64,000 nt of DNA from Enterococcus thailandicus (GTDB lineage Bacteria > Bacillota > Bacilli > Lactobacillales > Enterococcaceae). The DNA lies in the NCBI RefSeq assembly GCF_001886265.1, contig NZ_JXLE01000006.1:101629-165628 (forward strand). Direction: 5' to 3'. The position numbers and the translations under genes are program-made. The number at the start of each line of letters is the position of its first letter. Position 1 is the stretch's first letter. The notes below the pieces were generated by a model, which was not told the origin of the DNA, ran no database searches, and saw nothing but the letters and a program-made list of their open reading frames with translations. Positions 10,092-19,550 of this stretch are shown piece by piece.

Positions 10092-11054
10092 TTATTGGAT
10101 TCTAATACGTGGATCAACAATACTCATGATAATATCTGAAAGCAAGGTCCCCACTAATGTTGCAATCCCTAAAATCAATACTAAAGAAGTAATAACAGCA
10201 TAATCACGTTGGCCAATAGCATCAATAAATAACTTACCAACACCTGGATAACCAAAAATCTTCTCGATAACCACTGAACCAGCAATCAACGAAGTAATTT
10301 CGTACCCCATCTGTGACGCCATTGGTAAAGCAGCATTTCTAAAGATATGACGACTGAAGACTTTCTTAGTTGGTACACCTTTCGAACGTGCTGTTCTTAC
10401 AAAGTCTAATGATTTTGAATCAATTACTTCACTTCGAAGATACTGAATCGTAACCGCCGTAGCCAAAAATGCTTGCGTGATTGATGGTAATAAAATATAT
10501 TTCATTCGATCGGCAAACTGAGCAAAGAATCCGCCACTTAGTCCTAAAGTCTGTGAACCACTTGTTGGGAACCAACCTAGACGGTAACCAAAAATGAATA
10601 ACATGATTAGACCGAAAATAAACAATGGTACAGCAAAGCTGAAGAAGTTATAGATAACTACGACTTTGTCTAAAATCGAATTTTGGTAACGACCTGCTAA
10701 CATTCCTAACGGTACAGCAATCAAATACGTTAAAATAACTGTCAAAATAGATAAGTACAACGTATTGACGATACGCTCACCAATCAAGTCAGCAACTGAA
10801 CGTTTGTATAAGAAACTTTGACCAAAATCTCCATGCAATGCGTTTCCAATCCAACGGAAATATTGTTCGTACCACGGATCATTTAGTCCAGCAGCTTGTC
10901 GCATTTGCTCAATCACAGCTGGATCTTGGTTTGGATTGATTAATCCAGTAAATGGATCACCTGGCATCGCTTTTGCCAACATGAAAATTAAAACACTAAG
11001 AATAATAACTTGAGGAATCATCAATAACACACGACGTAGGATTGTTTTCCACAT
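10092..11054 (-). CDS. oppB: Oligopeptide ABC transporter permease OppB
   Basis: A 320-residue permease starting MWKTILRRVLLMIPQ, with the N-terminal helix and extracellular domain typical of OppB/DppB, then five more helices. The EAA loop is visible around FVRTARSKGVPTKKVFSRHI. It forms the translocation channel with OppC. Its ATG overlaps the oppF stop by one base (TAATG), which indicates translational coupling. Confidence 0.94.
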   Translation of the reverse strand: MWKTILRRVLLMIPQVIILSVLIFMLAKAMPGDPFTGLINPNQDPAVIEQMRQAAGLNDPWYEQYFRWIGNALHGDFGQSFLYKRSVADLIGERIVNTLYLSILTVILTYLIAVPLGMLAGRYQNSILDKVVVIYNFFSFAVPLFIFGLIMLFIFGYRLGWFPTSGSQTLGLSGGFFAQFADRMKYILLPSITQAFLATAVTIQYLRSEVIDSKSLDFVRTARSKGVPTKKVFSRHIFRNAALPMASQMGYEITSLIAGSVVIEKIFGYPGVGKLFIDAIGQRDYAVITSLVLILGIATLVGTLLSDIIMSIVDPRIRIQ

Positions 11055-11998
11055 TAGCTAGCACCTCCATCTTTTAACGCTACTTTATGAGTAGTTGATA
11101 ATGCACGCAAATCGTACACCCGACCAGTTGAATCGTAATAATCTTTTTGACTATTGATGTATTCTTGTTCAACTCTTCGGCGATTCTCTTTATGCAATTC
11201 GCGATTCTCAACATCGATTCGAGGAATTGCAGACAGTAAACGTTTTGTATAGATGTGACGTGGGTCATTGTAGATATCTTCCCTTGTTCCGATTTCAACG
11301 AAACGGCCTTTATACATGATAGCGATATTATCACACATGTGTTTAACAACACCTAAGTCATGAGAAATAAATAGATAACTAAGTCCAAATTCTTGTTGGA
11401 TTCGTTTCATAAAGTTCAAAACTTGCGCTTGTACAGATAAATCAAGCGCTGAAACTGGTTCATCCGCTACAATCAATTTTGGATTTGTTGCTACGGCACG
11501 AGCAACACCTAAACGTTGACGCTGACCACCAGAAAACTCATGTGGATATTTGTATAACGCATCCTCTGGCATCCCAACAATGTCAAGTAAACTTTTTACT
11601 TTTTTCTTTTCTTCTTGATCACTTAAACGTTCAAAATTACGAATTGGTTCCGCAATAATATCTAATACCCGCTTTTTAGGGTTTAAGCTAGACATTGAAT
11701 CTTGGAAAATCATTTGAACATCTTTGTTGTATTCGATTTTCTTGCGATTACTACGTTTTGTTACATCTGTTCCTTGATAAATGATTTGACCATCCGTCAC
11801 TTTTTCTAGCCCAACAATCGCCTTACCCGTCGTTGATTTTCCTGAACCAGATTCTCCAACTAAACCATACGTCTTTCCTTTTTCAATAACGAAGTCGACG
11901 CCATCTACAGCATAAACATAATCATTTACTCGATTGAAAAAACCGCTGCGAATCGGATAGTGAACTTTTAAATCATTAATTGTGATTAATTCTGTCAT
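11054..11998 (-). CDS. oppF: Oligopeptide ABC transporter ATP-binding protein OppF
   Basis: A 314-residue ATPase. Walker A GESGSGKS is at about 48-55, the ABC signature FSGGQRQRLG is present, and Walker B is LIVADEPVSALD. The C-terminal extension after the core (YTKRLLSAIPR) is the oligopeptide/dipeptide-transporter tail. With OppD it powers peptide import. The ATG directly follows the oppD stop codon. Confidence 0.94.
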   Translation of the reverse strand: MTELITINDLKVHYPIRSGFFNRVNDYVYAVDGVDFVIEKGKTYGLVGESGSGKSTTGKAIVGLEKVTDGQIIYQGTDVTKRSNRKKIEYNKDVQMIFQDSMSSLNPKKRVLDIIAEPIRNFERLSDQEEKKKVKSLLDIVGMPEDALYKYPHEFSGGQRQRLGVARAVATNPKLIVADEPVSALDLSVQAQVLNFMKRIQQEFGLSYLFISHDLGVVKHMCDNIAIMYKGRFVEIGTREDIYNDPRHIYTKRLLSAIPRIDVENRELHKENRRRVEQEYINSQKDYYDSTGRVYDLRALSTTHKVALKDGGAS

Positions 11999-13003
11999 CT
12001 ACACCTCTCCTTTTTCGTCTCTAAAATGAAAATGCTTATAGCATGAGCAACGAACGAGATGGTTCGGTGCTACTTCATGAAGAATTGGGTCTTTCTCATG
12101 ATCACTTTCTGGAATCCATGGAATCCGTGGAGCGAAACGACAACCCCGACGTGGCATATTTTTCAATGAAGGAACAACTCCTTCAATCACATGTAGTTCT
12201 TCTTCATGTTGTCCTTCTTGAGGAATTGAATTCAATAATGAACGTGTATATGGATGTTTTGGATTTTCAAACAATTCTTCAACTTCAGCAACCTCAACGA
12301 ATTGTCCACCGTACATAACAGCTACGCGATCTGCCATTTCAGCCACAACACCTAAGTCATGGGTAATCAAAATAATTCCTGTTTTTGTTTCTTCTTGTAA
12401 GTCTTTTAATAAATCAAGAATCTGTGCTTGAATTGTCACGTCTAACGCTGTTGTTGGTTCATCAGCAATGACAATTGGCGGTTTACATGCAATCGCAATC
12501 GCAATAATTACACGTTGACGCATCCCACCAGATAATTCATGAGGATATTGACGTCCCACTCGAGTCGGATTAGGAATCCCCACTTGGTCTAACAATTCAA
12601 GTGCTCTTGCTTGACGCTCTTCTGCATTCATCTTTGTATGATAAGAAAGACCTTCTTTAATTTGGTCTTCAATTCTCATTAGAGGATTCAACGCTGACAA
12701 TGGGTCTTGGAAAATCATTCCAATATCATTTCCACGAATCTTGTTATAAAGTGTTTCATTCAAATCAATTAGATTTAAATCATTATATAAAATTTCTCCT
12801 GTAATCTTGGTATTGTTAGGATCCAACAGCCCCATAATAGTAGTGGCTAATGTACTTTTTCCGCAACCAGATTCTCCAACGATTGCTAAGATTTCGTTTT
12901 TATCTAAAGTAAAAGAAACGTCGTCTACTGCATCGTAAAATTCATCTTTGATACGGAAGCCTGTGTGTAGGTTCTGAACATCTAATAATTGATTATCCGA
13001 CAA
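11999..13003 (-). CDS. oppD: Oligopeptide ABC transporter ATP-binding protein OppD
   Basis: A 334-residue ATPase, first gene of oppDFBCA. Walker A GESGCGKS lies at about 43-50, with signature LSGGMRQRV and Walker B IVIADEPTTALD. The C-terminal tail carries the Cys-containing motif CRFAPRIP...CSCY common in OppD/DppD and in some homologues linked to an iron-sulfur site. The start is TTG at 13003, seven bases after AGGGG; no better start exists. The gene lies about 110 bases downstream of a strong promoter. Confidence 0.93.
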   Translation of the reverse strand: MSDNQLLDVQNLHTGFRIKDEFYDAVDDVSFTLDKNEILAIVGESGCGKSTLATTIMGLLDPNNTKITGEILYNDLNLIDLNETLYNKIRGNDIGMIFQDPLSALNPLMRIEDQIKEGLSYHTKMNAEERQARALELLDQVGIPNPTRVGRQYPHELSGGMRQRVIIAIAIACKPPIVIADEPTTALDVTIQAQILDLLKDLQEETKTGIILITHDLGVVAEMADRVAVMYGGQFVEVAEVEELFENPKHPYTRSLLNSIPQEGQHEEELHVIEGVVPSLKNMPRRGCRFAPRIPWIPESDHEKDPILHEVAPNHLVRCSCYKHFHFRDEKGEV

Positions 13004-13120
13004 TCGAATACCCCTCTCTGCTCCCTAGATGGAAGTTTTTCATTAATAAAATAATACTCACACAGAATAAAATCATTTAAACCAATCCTATTCTTAACGA
13101 AGTATAATATTTTCTTAATA

Positions 13121-13149
13121 ATTATATAGAAAACCGTTTTACTTTGCAA
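13121..13149 (-). promoter_or_regulatory. Sigma-A promoter of oppDFBCA
   Basis: Minus strand: -35 TTGCAA (13149-13144), 17-base spacer, -10 TATAAT (13126-13121). It gives a 5' leader of roughly 110 bases before oppD. A palindrome ACAATT-GA-AATTGT (13152-13165) abuts the -35 and a CodY-like box lies further upstream. Confidence 0.8.
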
Positions 13150-13171
13150 GCACAATTGAAATTGTTGCCTG

Positions 13172-13186
13172 AATTGTCTGAAAACT
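13172..13186 (-). promoter_or_regulatory. Putative CodY box upstream of opp
   Basis: The minus strand reads AGTTTTCAGACAATT, two mismatches from the CodY consensus AATTTTCWGAAAATT. It is 22 bases upstream of the opp -35. CodY represses peptide transport in related lactic acid bacteria when branched-chain amino acids are plentiful. The match is by eye; binding is inference. Confidence 0.45.
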
Positions 13187-13245
13187 AAATCTACTACAAC
13201 CGCTACCATTTGCATTAGATTAAAAAAGGTGCTTTTAAAATAAAA

Positions 13246-13285
13246 GAAAAAGACCTGAAAATCAACGAAGATTTTTAGGTCTTTT
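13246..13285 (-). terminator. Terminator after acpB
   Basis: Minus strand AAAAGACCTAAAAATC pairs with GATTTTCAGGTCTTTTT (one mismatch), followed by T-rich sequence. It separates acpB from the opp promoter region. Confidence 0.85.
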
Positions 13286-13304
13286 GGTTATACGTGGGTT
13301 TAAC

Positions 13305-13547
13305 TTATTTTAGATGTTCTGAGATATAATTTACTGCGCCGCCCACCGTTTCAATTTGTTCTGCGTCTTCATCCGAAATTTCTGTTCCAAATTCGTCTTC
13401 AAGCTCCAAAACAAATTCCATGATACTAATTGAGTCAGCTTTCAAATCATCCTTGATATTCAAGTCATCTGTAACTTTATCTGTATCCATTTCAAAGTGG
13501 TTTGAAATAATTTTCGCTACTTTATTAAATATTTCTTCACGAGTCAA
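13305..13547 (-). CDS. acpB: Auxiliary acyl carrier protein (AcpB type)
   Basis: An 80-residue acyl carrier protein. The phosphopantetheine-bearing serine is Ser39 in KADSISIME (usual motif DSL; here DSI). The acidic recognition helix II, EFVLELEDEFG, follows. I chose the TTG start at 13547 (MTREEIFNKV), because GGAGG sits 8 bases before it. The plsX-linked ACP of enterococci is known as an auxiliary carrier used with exogenous fatty acids and FabT control, distinct from the housekeeping ACP in the fab cluster. This gene fits that position, so I use that name; phylogeny against both ACPs would settle it. It has its own promoter and terminator. Confidence 0.85.
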   Translation of the reverse strand: MTREEIFNKVAKIISNHFEMDTDKVTDDLNIKDDLKADSISIMEFVLELEDEFGTEISDEDAEQIETVGGAVNYISEHLK

Positions 13548-13592
13548 TGTTTTCACCTCCAACAATCGAGACAACTGCCTTAACCAAGGCTA

Positions 13593-13621
13593 ATTTTACT
13601 GACATTTTTTGAAAATGTCTA
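13593..13621 (-). promoter_or_regulatory. Putative acpB promoter with overlapping dyad
   Basis: Minus strand -35 TAGACA (13621-13616), 17-base spacer, -10 TAAAAT (13598-13593). A palindrome GACATTTT-CAA-AAAATGTC covers the -35 and spacer, where a repressor would act. It does not match the FabT consensus well. Confidence 0.55.
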
Positions 13622-13669
13622 CCTTTTTTTCATTATCTCATATTTCACATCGTTTACATTAAATGATAA

Positions 13670-14671
13670 TTAATCTGCAGAGCTTTCAAATTGCTCAACT
13701 AACTGTCCAACAACGTTTGTTTCTAACATTGTATGGATTTGACGAATCGTATAACGAACGGCGTCTGGTCCAGTTGCGCCATGTGTTTTGATCACAGGAG
13801 CTTTTAATCCAAATAAAACCGCACCGCCATGTTTTGAATAATCCATCTCAGATTTTAATGAACGTAACCCATCTTTTAATAATAAAGCGCCCATCTTTCC
13901 TTTAATTCCTTCATTCAAAATTGCAGATTTCAATAAATCCATCATATTTAATGCTGTTCCCTCAATTGATTTCAAAACAGCATTTCCAGTAAAACCATCT
14001 GTCACAACCACATCAGCAACACCATTCAACAATTCACGTGCTTCTACATTTCCAATGAAGTTCAAGCTTGTTTCATTTTGCAATAACTCATAAGCACGTT
14101 TCGTTAACTCACTACCTTTTGTCGCTTCTGTTCCATTATTCAATAAGGCTACGCGAGGACGTCCGATTCCACGAACTTTTCGTGCGTAAAATGAACCTAA
14201 AATTCCATACTGGAGTAAGTGTTCTGGTTTATTTTCAGCATTCGCACCTAAGTCTAACATATCAAAGCCAGCATTTTCTTTTCCAATGACTGGTAAGGTT
14301 GACATCAAGCCAGGACGTTCAACATTTTTGATTCGGCCAACGATAAATAAACCAGCGGCAAGTAGCGCACCCGTATTTCCTGCTGAAAAAACCGCATCTG
14401 CTTCGCCATTTTTAACAGCTTGTGCAGCAAGAACCATTGAGGCCGTTTTTTTACGACGGATTGCTTTCACTGGCTCGTCATCACTACTAATTTTTTCATC
14501 TGTATGAATAATTGTAATATTTTTTTCATTTGTTAAATATTTTTTGATTTCTGACTCTTTCCCATACAATAAAAATTCAACTTCTGGGAAATCTTGTTGA
14601 GCTAAAGCAACACCTTCCACAATTGCTTGTGGTGCATGATCACCGCCCATTGCATCTACCGCAATTCTCAT
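13670..14671 (-). CDS. plsX: Phosphate acyltransferase PlsX
   Basis: PlsX interconverts acyl-ACP and acyl-phosphate, the acyl donor for PlsY in phosphatidic acid synthesis. It therefore links FakA-activated fatty acids to both phospholipid and acyl-ACP pools. The 333-residue protein begins [15 protein letters not shown], the hallmark of the family, and shows [13 protein letters not shown] and [16 protein letters not shown] 14671 was chosen for its GAGGAG site 8 bases upstream. It lies 47 bases after recG and about 120 bases before acpB. Confidence 0.96.
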   Translation of the reverse strand: MRIAVDAMGGDHAPQAIVEGVALAQQDFPEVEFLLYGKESEIKKYLTNEKNITIIHTDEKISSDDEPVKAIRRKKTASMVLAAQAVKNGEADAVFSAGNTGALLAAGLFIVGRIKNVERPGLMSTLPVIGKENAGFDMLDLGANAENKPEHLLQYGILGSFYARKVRGIGRPRVALLNNGTEATKGSELTKRAYELLQNETSLNFIGNVEARELLNGVADVVVTDGFTGNAVLKSIEGTALNMMDLLKSAILNEGIKGKMGALLLKDGLRSLKSEMDYSKHGGAVLFGLKAPVIKTHGATGPDAVRYTIRQIHTMLETNVVGQLVEQFESSAD

Positions 14672-14718
14672 TGTCTTCACTCCTCTTTCGTTCATCATTT
14701 CAAAGTATAGCACATCCG

Positions 14719-16752
14719 CTAATCAAAATAACGATTGTCTTGACTTTCTAATTGTAAGCTTTGGACTAATACTCGATATTCTGGCAAAATTTGCCAATTA
14801 GCCTTCTGCCAAATTTGTGTGGCTTCATCTCGAGCTACTTCTAAAATATTTCCGTCTGCTACCAAGTCTGCAATTGCAAATTGTGGTAACCCAGATTGAC
14901 GGAAACCAAAAACTTCACCTGGTCCTCGTAATTCTAAATCTTTTTCACTTAAAACAAAACCATTATTCGTTTCCGTCATAATTTTCATCCGTTCCACACC
15001 CATTTCGTTTTTCGGGTTAGCAACTAAAATACAAAATGAAGCGTCACTTCCACGACCAACTCGACCACGCAACTGATGCAGCTGTGCCAAACCAAAACGA
15101 TCTGCATCCATGATTAGCATAACCGTTGCATTTGGAACATTCACCCCAACCTCGATTACTGTGGTAGAAACCAAAATTTGTGTTTGATTTTCTTTAAAGT
15201 CTTCCATGATTCTTTCTTTTTCTTGATTCTTCATTTTTCCATGTAATAAACCTACTTCGTACTCTGGCGCGAATAAATCACTGAGTTTTTCATAAATTTC
15301 TACAGCATTTTTAACATCTAGTGCTTCGGATTCTTCAATCAACGGACAGATTACATACATTTGATGTCCTTTGCCTAACTCTTTTCTGGTCCACTCTAAG
15401 ACACTATCTAATTGCGGCGTACGAATCCATCTAGTTTCAATCGGTATTCGCCCTGCAGGAAGTTCATCAATAATGGATACATCCATTTCACCATAAGCAG
15501 TAATAGCAAGCGTTCTCGGAATCGGTGTCGCTGTCATAAATAAAACATCTGGTCGCCATCCTTTTTCTCGTAAAACCTTTCGTTGGTTAACACCGAAACG
15601 ATGTTGTTCATCCGTGATAACTAGTCCAAGGTTCTTAAATTCTACACCTTCTTGAATCAATGCATGGGTACCAATCACCACATCTATTTTGCCACTTTCC
15701 AAACGCTCTAATAGTTCACGTCTTTCTTTTGCTTTTGTTGAACCCGTTAACAGGGCAACAGAAAGCTTATCTGAAAACAATTGTACAAAACTTTCCATGT
15801 GCTGCTGGGCTAAAATTTCAGTTGGAACCATCAGCGCACCTTGGAACCCTGCTGTAACAGCTGCGTAAAATGCAATTGCTGCTACCACTGTTTTTCCGCT
15901 ACCAACATCCCCTTGCAAGAGACGTTGCATATGTTGAGGACTCCGTAAGTCACGACAAATTTCATTTGTTACTCGTTTTTGAGCATCAGTTAATTCAAAT
16001 GGCAAACTTTGAGTGAATTCTTTGAGCTTTTGAACATCATATAAAACTTCGATTCCATTTTTTTCAGATTTTTCTGCATGTTTAAGTCCTTGCAGCTGCA
16101 TCTGGAACAAGAAAAATTCTTCAAAAACAACTCGGCGCTTGGCTTGATGATTTTCTTCATGATTCTTGGGAAAGTGCATGCTTCTAACTGCCGTTTGACG
16201 ATCAAGCAAACGATACTTCTCCACTAATGTATACGGAAGATTTTCCTCAACTAAGTCACCATACTCGTCGAACCCTTTTTTGATCAAATCAACCAACGTT
16301 GTTTGTCTGATTGACTTATTGACATGGTAAATTGGTGAAAAATCATCTAACGTCTGCGAGCCAAGAACTTTCATCCCGCTTAGTGCTTTTCTTTTTGAAT
16401 CCCATTTACCATACACTGCAATTTCTTCAGACAAAATAATTTTATCTTTAAGATAAGGCTGGTTAAAAAAAGAAACATTAAAAACAGCATGATCTTGCAT
16501 CATTCGAAACTGCAATCGACTTTTTTTGTATCCAAAGCGACTCAATACGGGTGGTGAAACAACCAATCCTTTTAACGTCACTTTTTCTTGATCTTGGATT
16601 TCTGTTAAATTTCTTTCTTGTATATCTTCATAACGAAAAGGATAGTACGTCAGCAAATCTTCAATTGTATGTATACCTAAACTAGCTAGACTCTCTGCTC
16701 TTTTTTGTCCTACACCAGCTAGCACAGTAACTGGATCCGTTAACGCTCGCAT
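14719..16752 (-). CDS. recG: ATP-dependent DNA helicase RecG
   Basis: RecG remodels stalled replication forks and Holliday junctions. The 677-residue protein has the N-terminal wedge/OB region (about 1-250), Walker A GDVGSGKT at 281-288, the RecG-type box DEQHRFG at 381-387, the second helicase lobe with [24 protein letters not shown], and the C-terminal [14 protein letters not shown] of the TRG region. Start ATG 16752 has an AAAGGAG site. That site lies only a few bases after the T-run of the upstream terminator, so expression depends on read-through or an internal promoter. Confidence 0.97.
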   Translation of the reverse strand: MRALTDPVTVLAGVGQKRAESLASLGIHTIEDLLTYYPFRYEDIQERNLTEIQDQEKVTLKGLVVSPPVLSRFGYKKSRLQFRMMQDHAVFNVSFFNQPYLKDKIILSEEIAVYGKWDSKRKALSGMKVLGSQTLDDFSPIYHVNKSIRQTTLVDLIKKGFDEYGDLVEENLPYTLVEKYRLLDRQTAVRSMHFPKNHEENHQAKRRVVFEEFFLFQMQLQGLKHAEKSEKNGIEVLYDVQKLKEFTQSLPFELTDAQKRVTNEICRDLRSPQHMQRLLQGDVGSGKTVVAAIAFYAAVTAGFQGALMVPTEILAQQHMESFVQLFSDKLSVALLTGSTKAKERRELLERLESGKIDVVIGTHALIQEGVEFKNLGLVITDEQHRFGVNQRKVLREKGWRPDVLFMTATPIPRTLAITAYGEMDVSIIDELPAGRIPIETRWIRTPQLDSVLEWTRKELGKGHQMYVICPLIEESEALDVKNAVEIYEKLSDLFAPEYEVGLLHGKMKNQEKERIMEDFKENQTQILVSTTVIEVGVNVPNATVMLIMDADRFGLAQLHQLRGRVGRGSDASFCILVANPKNEMGVERMKIMTETNNGFVLSEKDLELRGPGEVFGFRQSGLPQFAIADLVADGNILEVARDEATQIWQKANWQILPEYRVLVQSLQLESQDNRYFD

Positions 16753-16772
16753 CGACTTCACTCCTTTCTTAA

Positions 16773-16824
16773 CAAAAAAAGGACTTTGGTTTTCGATCAA
16801 AGTTAATCGAAAACCGAGGTCCTT
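16773..16824 (-). terminator. Strong terminator between fakA and recG
   Basis: Two 19-base arms (16779-16797 and 16806-16824) pair on the minus strand except for a 3x3 internal loop, followed by seven T. It ends the asp23-fakA transcript, but the T-run ends only about five bases before the recG ribosome-binding site. Confidence 0.88.
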
Positions 16825-16868
16825 CATACTTTCTGCACCATGAAATGATGGCTTTGTGACAAACTTTC

Positions 16869-18548
16869 CTATTCAGCAGAAAACAGATAAGGATAGACTG
16901 GTTGGTCTCCTTGGTGAATCTCGATTTCTAAATCAGGATATTTTTCTGTTAGCGTTGCTGCCAACTCCTCTGCCTGTGCGACTGTACCGCCTTCACCAGC
17001 AAGGATTGTCACAATTTCAGTATCTTCATTAATCATTTGTTTTAAAGTGGTTAAAGAAGTATCCACAATATCAGGATTTGAAATAACGATTTTTCCATCA
17101 ATCATTCCTAAAAAGTCGCCTTCGACAATCTCTACTCCATCAATTGAAGTATTTCTGATAGCATGTGTTACTTGACCACTTATGACACTACTTAATACAT
17201 CAGTCATCGTTGCTTTGTTTTCCTCTAATGAAACTTGATCGTTGAATGATAACATCGCTGTCAAGCCTTGAGAGATTGTCCGTGACGGAACAACTGCTAC
17301 AGGAATTTCGGCAACTTCAGCTGCTTGATCTGCAGCCATGAAAATATTTTTGTTATTTGGTAAAACAATTACTTGATCAGCATTAACATCTTTAATTGCT
17401 TTCAAAATATCTTCTGTACTTGGATTCATTGTTTGCCCACCGCTAATCACATAGTTGGCACCTAGACTTTCAAAAAGTTCTTGGATTCCTTGGCCTGCTG
17501 CAATAGCTACCACGCCATAAGGAACACGTACTTTTTCTTCTGTAAATTCTTGGACATCTTCATCATGTTCTAAAATTGTTTCGTGTTGTAGACGCATGTT
17601 ATCCACTTTTACTTTAATCAATGAACCGAATTTTTGACCATAATTCATTACTTCACCTGGATGTTCTGTATGAACGTGCACTTTGATGATTTCATCATCA
17701 TTTACAACTAATAATGAATCACCAAGTCCGTCCAAGTAGTTACGGAAGCCTTCATAATCAAACTGGCTATCAACAGTTGGACCTTCGCCAATTTTAACCA
17801 TGATTTCTGTACAATAACCAAAATGGATATCTTCCGTTGCCAATTGTCCTTGTACACTACGGTGATGTTCTGCATTAACCATTTCATCCATTTCTGCAGG
17901 AGATGGTTCATAGATGTCATCGACTTGGAATTCACCATTTAATGCACTCAAGAAACCTTCATATACAAATAACAAACCCTGACCGCCACTATCTACTACT
18001 CCAACTTCTTTTAATACAGGTAATAAATCAGGTGTTTTCGCTAATGCGCGTTTTCCACCTTTAACAACAGCAGTCATTACTTCGATTACGTCATCCGTAG
18101 ATTTTGCTTTCTTTTCACCTGCTTTGGCTGCTTCTCTGGCAACAGTTAAAATCGTTCCTTCAACTGGTTTCATTACTGCTTTATAAGCAGTTTCGACCCC
18201 ATGTGTGAAAGCTGCTGCTAAGTTTGTTGCATTCAATGTTTCTACTTCTGGGATTTGTTTTGAAAACCCACGAAATAGTTGAGACAAAATAACTCCTGAG
18301 TTTCCTCGAGCTCCCATAAGAAGTCCTTTAGAAAGCACAGCGGCTAATTCGCCAACTTTTTCAGAAGTTGAGTCGACTACGGCTTTTGCGCCACTAGTCA
18401 TTGATAAGTTCATATTTGTTCCAGTATCTCCATCTGGTACTGGAAAGACATTTAATGAATTGACATATTCTGCATTTGCTTGCAGACGATTCGCACCGGC
18501 CTGAACCATTTCTTGGAACTGGCTTGCACTGATTTCTGTTACACTCAC
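16869..18548 (-). CDS. fakA: Fatty acid kinase catalytic subunit FakA (DhaL-fold)
   Basis: A 559-residue protein (YloV/DAK1-related). The N-terminal DhaL nucleotide-binding domain holds the metal-binding motif VPDGDTGTNM with Asp39 and Asp41, and NSGVILSQLFRG. Middle and C-terminal FakA domains follow. FakA phosphorylates fatty acids presented by FakB proteins, giving acyl-phosphate for PlsX/PlsY. No fakB is in this window; these are usually unlinked. Start is GTG at 18548, 9 bases after GGAGG. It follows the Asp23-family gene by about 50 bases, a conserved pairing in Firmicutes. Confidence 0.92.
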   Translation of the reverse strand: MSVTEISASQFQEMVQAGANRLQANAEYVNSLNVFPVPDGDTGTNMNLSMTSGAKAVVDSTSEKVGELAAVLSKGLLMGARGNSGVILSQLFRGFSKQIPEVETLNATNLAAAFTHGVETAYKAVMKPVEGTILTVAREAAKAGEKKAKSTDDVIEVMTAVVKGGKRALAKTPDLLPVLKEVGVVDSGGQGLLFVYEGFLSALNGEFQVDDIYEPSPAEMDEMVNAEHHRSVQGQLATEDIHFGYCTEIMVKIGEGPTVDSQFDYEGFRNYLDGLGDSLLVVNDDEIIKVHVHTEHPGEVMNYGQKFGSLIKVKVDNMRLQHETILEHDEDVQEFTEEKVRVPYGVVAIAAGQGIQELFESLGANYVISGGQTMNPSTEDILKAIKDVNADQVIVLPNNKNIFMAADQAAEVAEIPVAVVPSRTISQGLTAMLSFNDQVSLEENKATMTDVLSSVISGQVTHAIRNTSIDGVEIVEGDFLGMIDGKIVISNPDIVDTSLTTLKQMINEDTEIVTILAGEGGTVAQAEELAATLTEKYPDLEIEIHQGDQPVYPYLFSAE

Positions 18549-18599
18549 CTGGATAATCCTCCTTCAGATCGACTGCTGAGTTACTAGCAAGTCTCCTGC

Positions 18600-18962
18600 C
18601 TAGTCTGGCAGTACACGAACACCTTGTACAAAGACATTAACTGAATTGGCTGTTACACCTAATAATGCCTCTAAGTTGTATTTTACTTTTTCCTGAACAT
18701 TACGTGAAACCTCAGAAATTTTTGTTCCATAACTAATAATTGTATATACATCAACTGCAATACCATTTTCTTCTTGACGAACAACTACTCCACGAGAATA
18801 GTTTTCTTTGCGCAAAATCTCAGTAATATTATCTTTAATTTGATTTTTGCTGGCCATACCAACAACACCAAAAACGTCCGTTGCAGCGCCACCAACAACT
18901 GTTGCAATCACATCATTGGTAATTTCAATGGTTCCAGCTGAAGTTTGAATTTTTACAGCCAT
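18600..18962 (-). CDS. Asp23/Gls24-family envelope stress protein (YloU-like)
   Basis: A 120-residue Asp23 (DUF322) protein, with the family features GGAATDVFGVVGM and VDVYTIISYGTKI. Members are small cytoplasmic proteins, some attached near the membrane and induced by envelope or alkaline stress; the YloU branch is linked to the fatty acid kinase gene. No transmembrane helix or signal peptide is visible. GGAGG lies upstream of the ATG. Cotranscribed with fakA; the exact function is unknown. Confidence 0.88.
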   Translation of the reverse strand: MAVKIQTSAGTIEITNDVIATVVGGAATDVFGVVGMASKNQIKDNITEILRKENYSRGVVVRQEENGIAVDVYTIISYGTKISEVSRNVQEKVKYNLEALLGVTANSVNVFVQGVRVLPD

Positions 18963-19015
18963 GAATAAGCCTCCTTAACGGGCACAAATAGCCCATTTTT
19001 CTTCTATAATATTTT

Positions 19016-19021
19016 ATCATA
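19016..19021 (-). promoter_or_regulatory. Putative extended -10 promoter of asp23-fakA
   Basis: The minus strand reads TGC-TATGAT, an extended -10 element, about 55 bases before the start of the Asp23-family gene. The -35 is weak. The transcript leader contains a small GGGC/GCCC hairpin. The divergent rpmB promoter must lie in the same 272-base gap; I could not define it convincingly. Confidence 0.45.
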
Positions 19022-19234
19022 GCATAACGTGAAATAAAAGGCAGTTACTTTCAAAGTACCTTAAAACCCTCAAAATGTTTATTAGCAACCCTGTATAATT
19101 TACAATTATTATGCGGAAATGTCAATTATAACTCGATAAATATGCTTGCAAATTGCCTTCTTATATGATAAGTTAGTTTGGTATGAGCTTAATTATTCTA
19201 TTGCTCCAATATCAAGGCAAAGGAGGAAATTTAC

Positions 19235-19423
19235 ATGGCTAAAGTTTGTTACTTTACAGGTCGCAAGACTTCAAGTGGAAACAACCGTTCACACGCTATG
19301 AACTCAACAAAACGTACTGTTAAACCTAACTTACAAAAAGTTCGCGTTATGATCGACGGTAAACCTAAAAAAGTTTGGGTGTCAACTCGTGCTTTGAAAT
19401 CAGGAAAAGTTGAACGCGTTTAA
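19235..19423 (+). CDS. rpmB: 50S ribosomal protein L28
   Basis: A 62-residue L28 starting [20 protein letters not shown]. It has a single cysteine, so it is the zinc-independent form. GGAGG precedes the ATG. It is monocistronic, divergent from the asp23-fakA operon, and followed by its own terminator, the common Firmicute arrangement. Confidence 0.97.
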   Translation: MAKVCYFTGRKTSSGNNRSHAMNSTKRTVKPNLQKVRVMIDGKPKKVWVSTRALKSGKVERV

Positions 19424-19439
19424 TTGAATCAGGACTGCG

Positions 19440-19468
19440 AACCGTTCATCGTATGAACGGTTTTTTTC
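19440..19468 (+). terminator. rpmB terminator
   Basis: ACCGTTCAT and ATGAACGGT form a perfect 9-base stem with a 3-base loop, followed by seven T. Confidence 0.92.
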
Positions 19469-19503
19469 TTGGATTTATGTCCAAGATTATTATTGATTCC
19501 TCA

Positions 19504-19535
19504 AAAAAGAAGTTGTGCTTTAAGCACAACTTCTT
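19504..19535 (-). terminator. Orphan minus-strand terminator
   Basis: AAGAAGTTGTGCTT pairs perfectly with AAGCACAACTTCTT and is followed by T6 on the minus strand. No minus-strand gene precedes it within 400 bases. It could protect rpmB from opposing transcription or end a small RNA. Confidence 0.7.
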
Positions 19536-19550
19536 AAACCGTTCTTACAT

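Noticed and set aside
12982..13215. 77-residue frame upstream of oppD
   Set aside because: It spans the opp promoter and leader, has no ribosome-binding site or family features, and its composition is that of untranslated AT-rich DNA.
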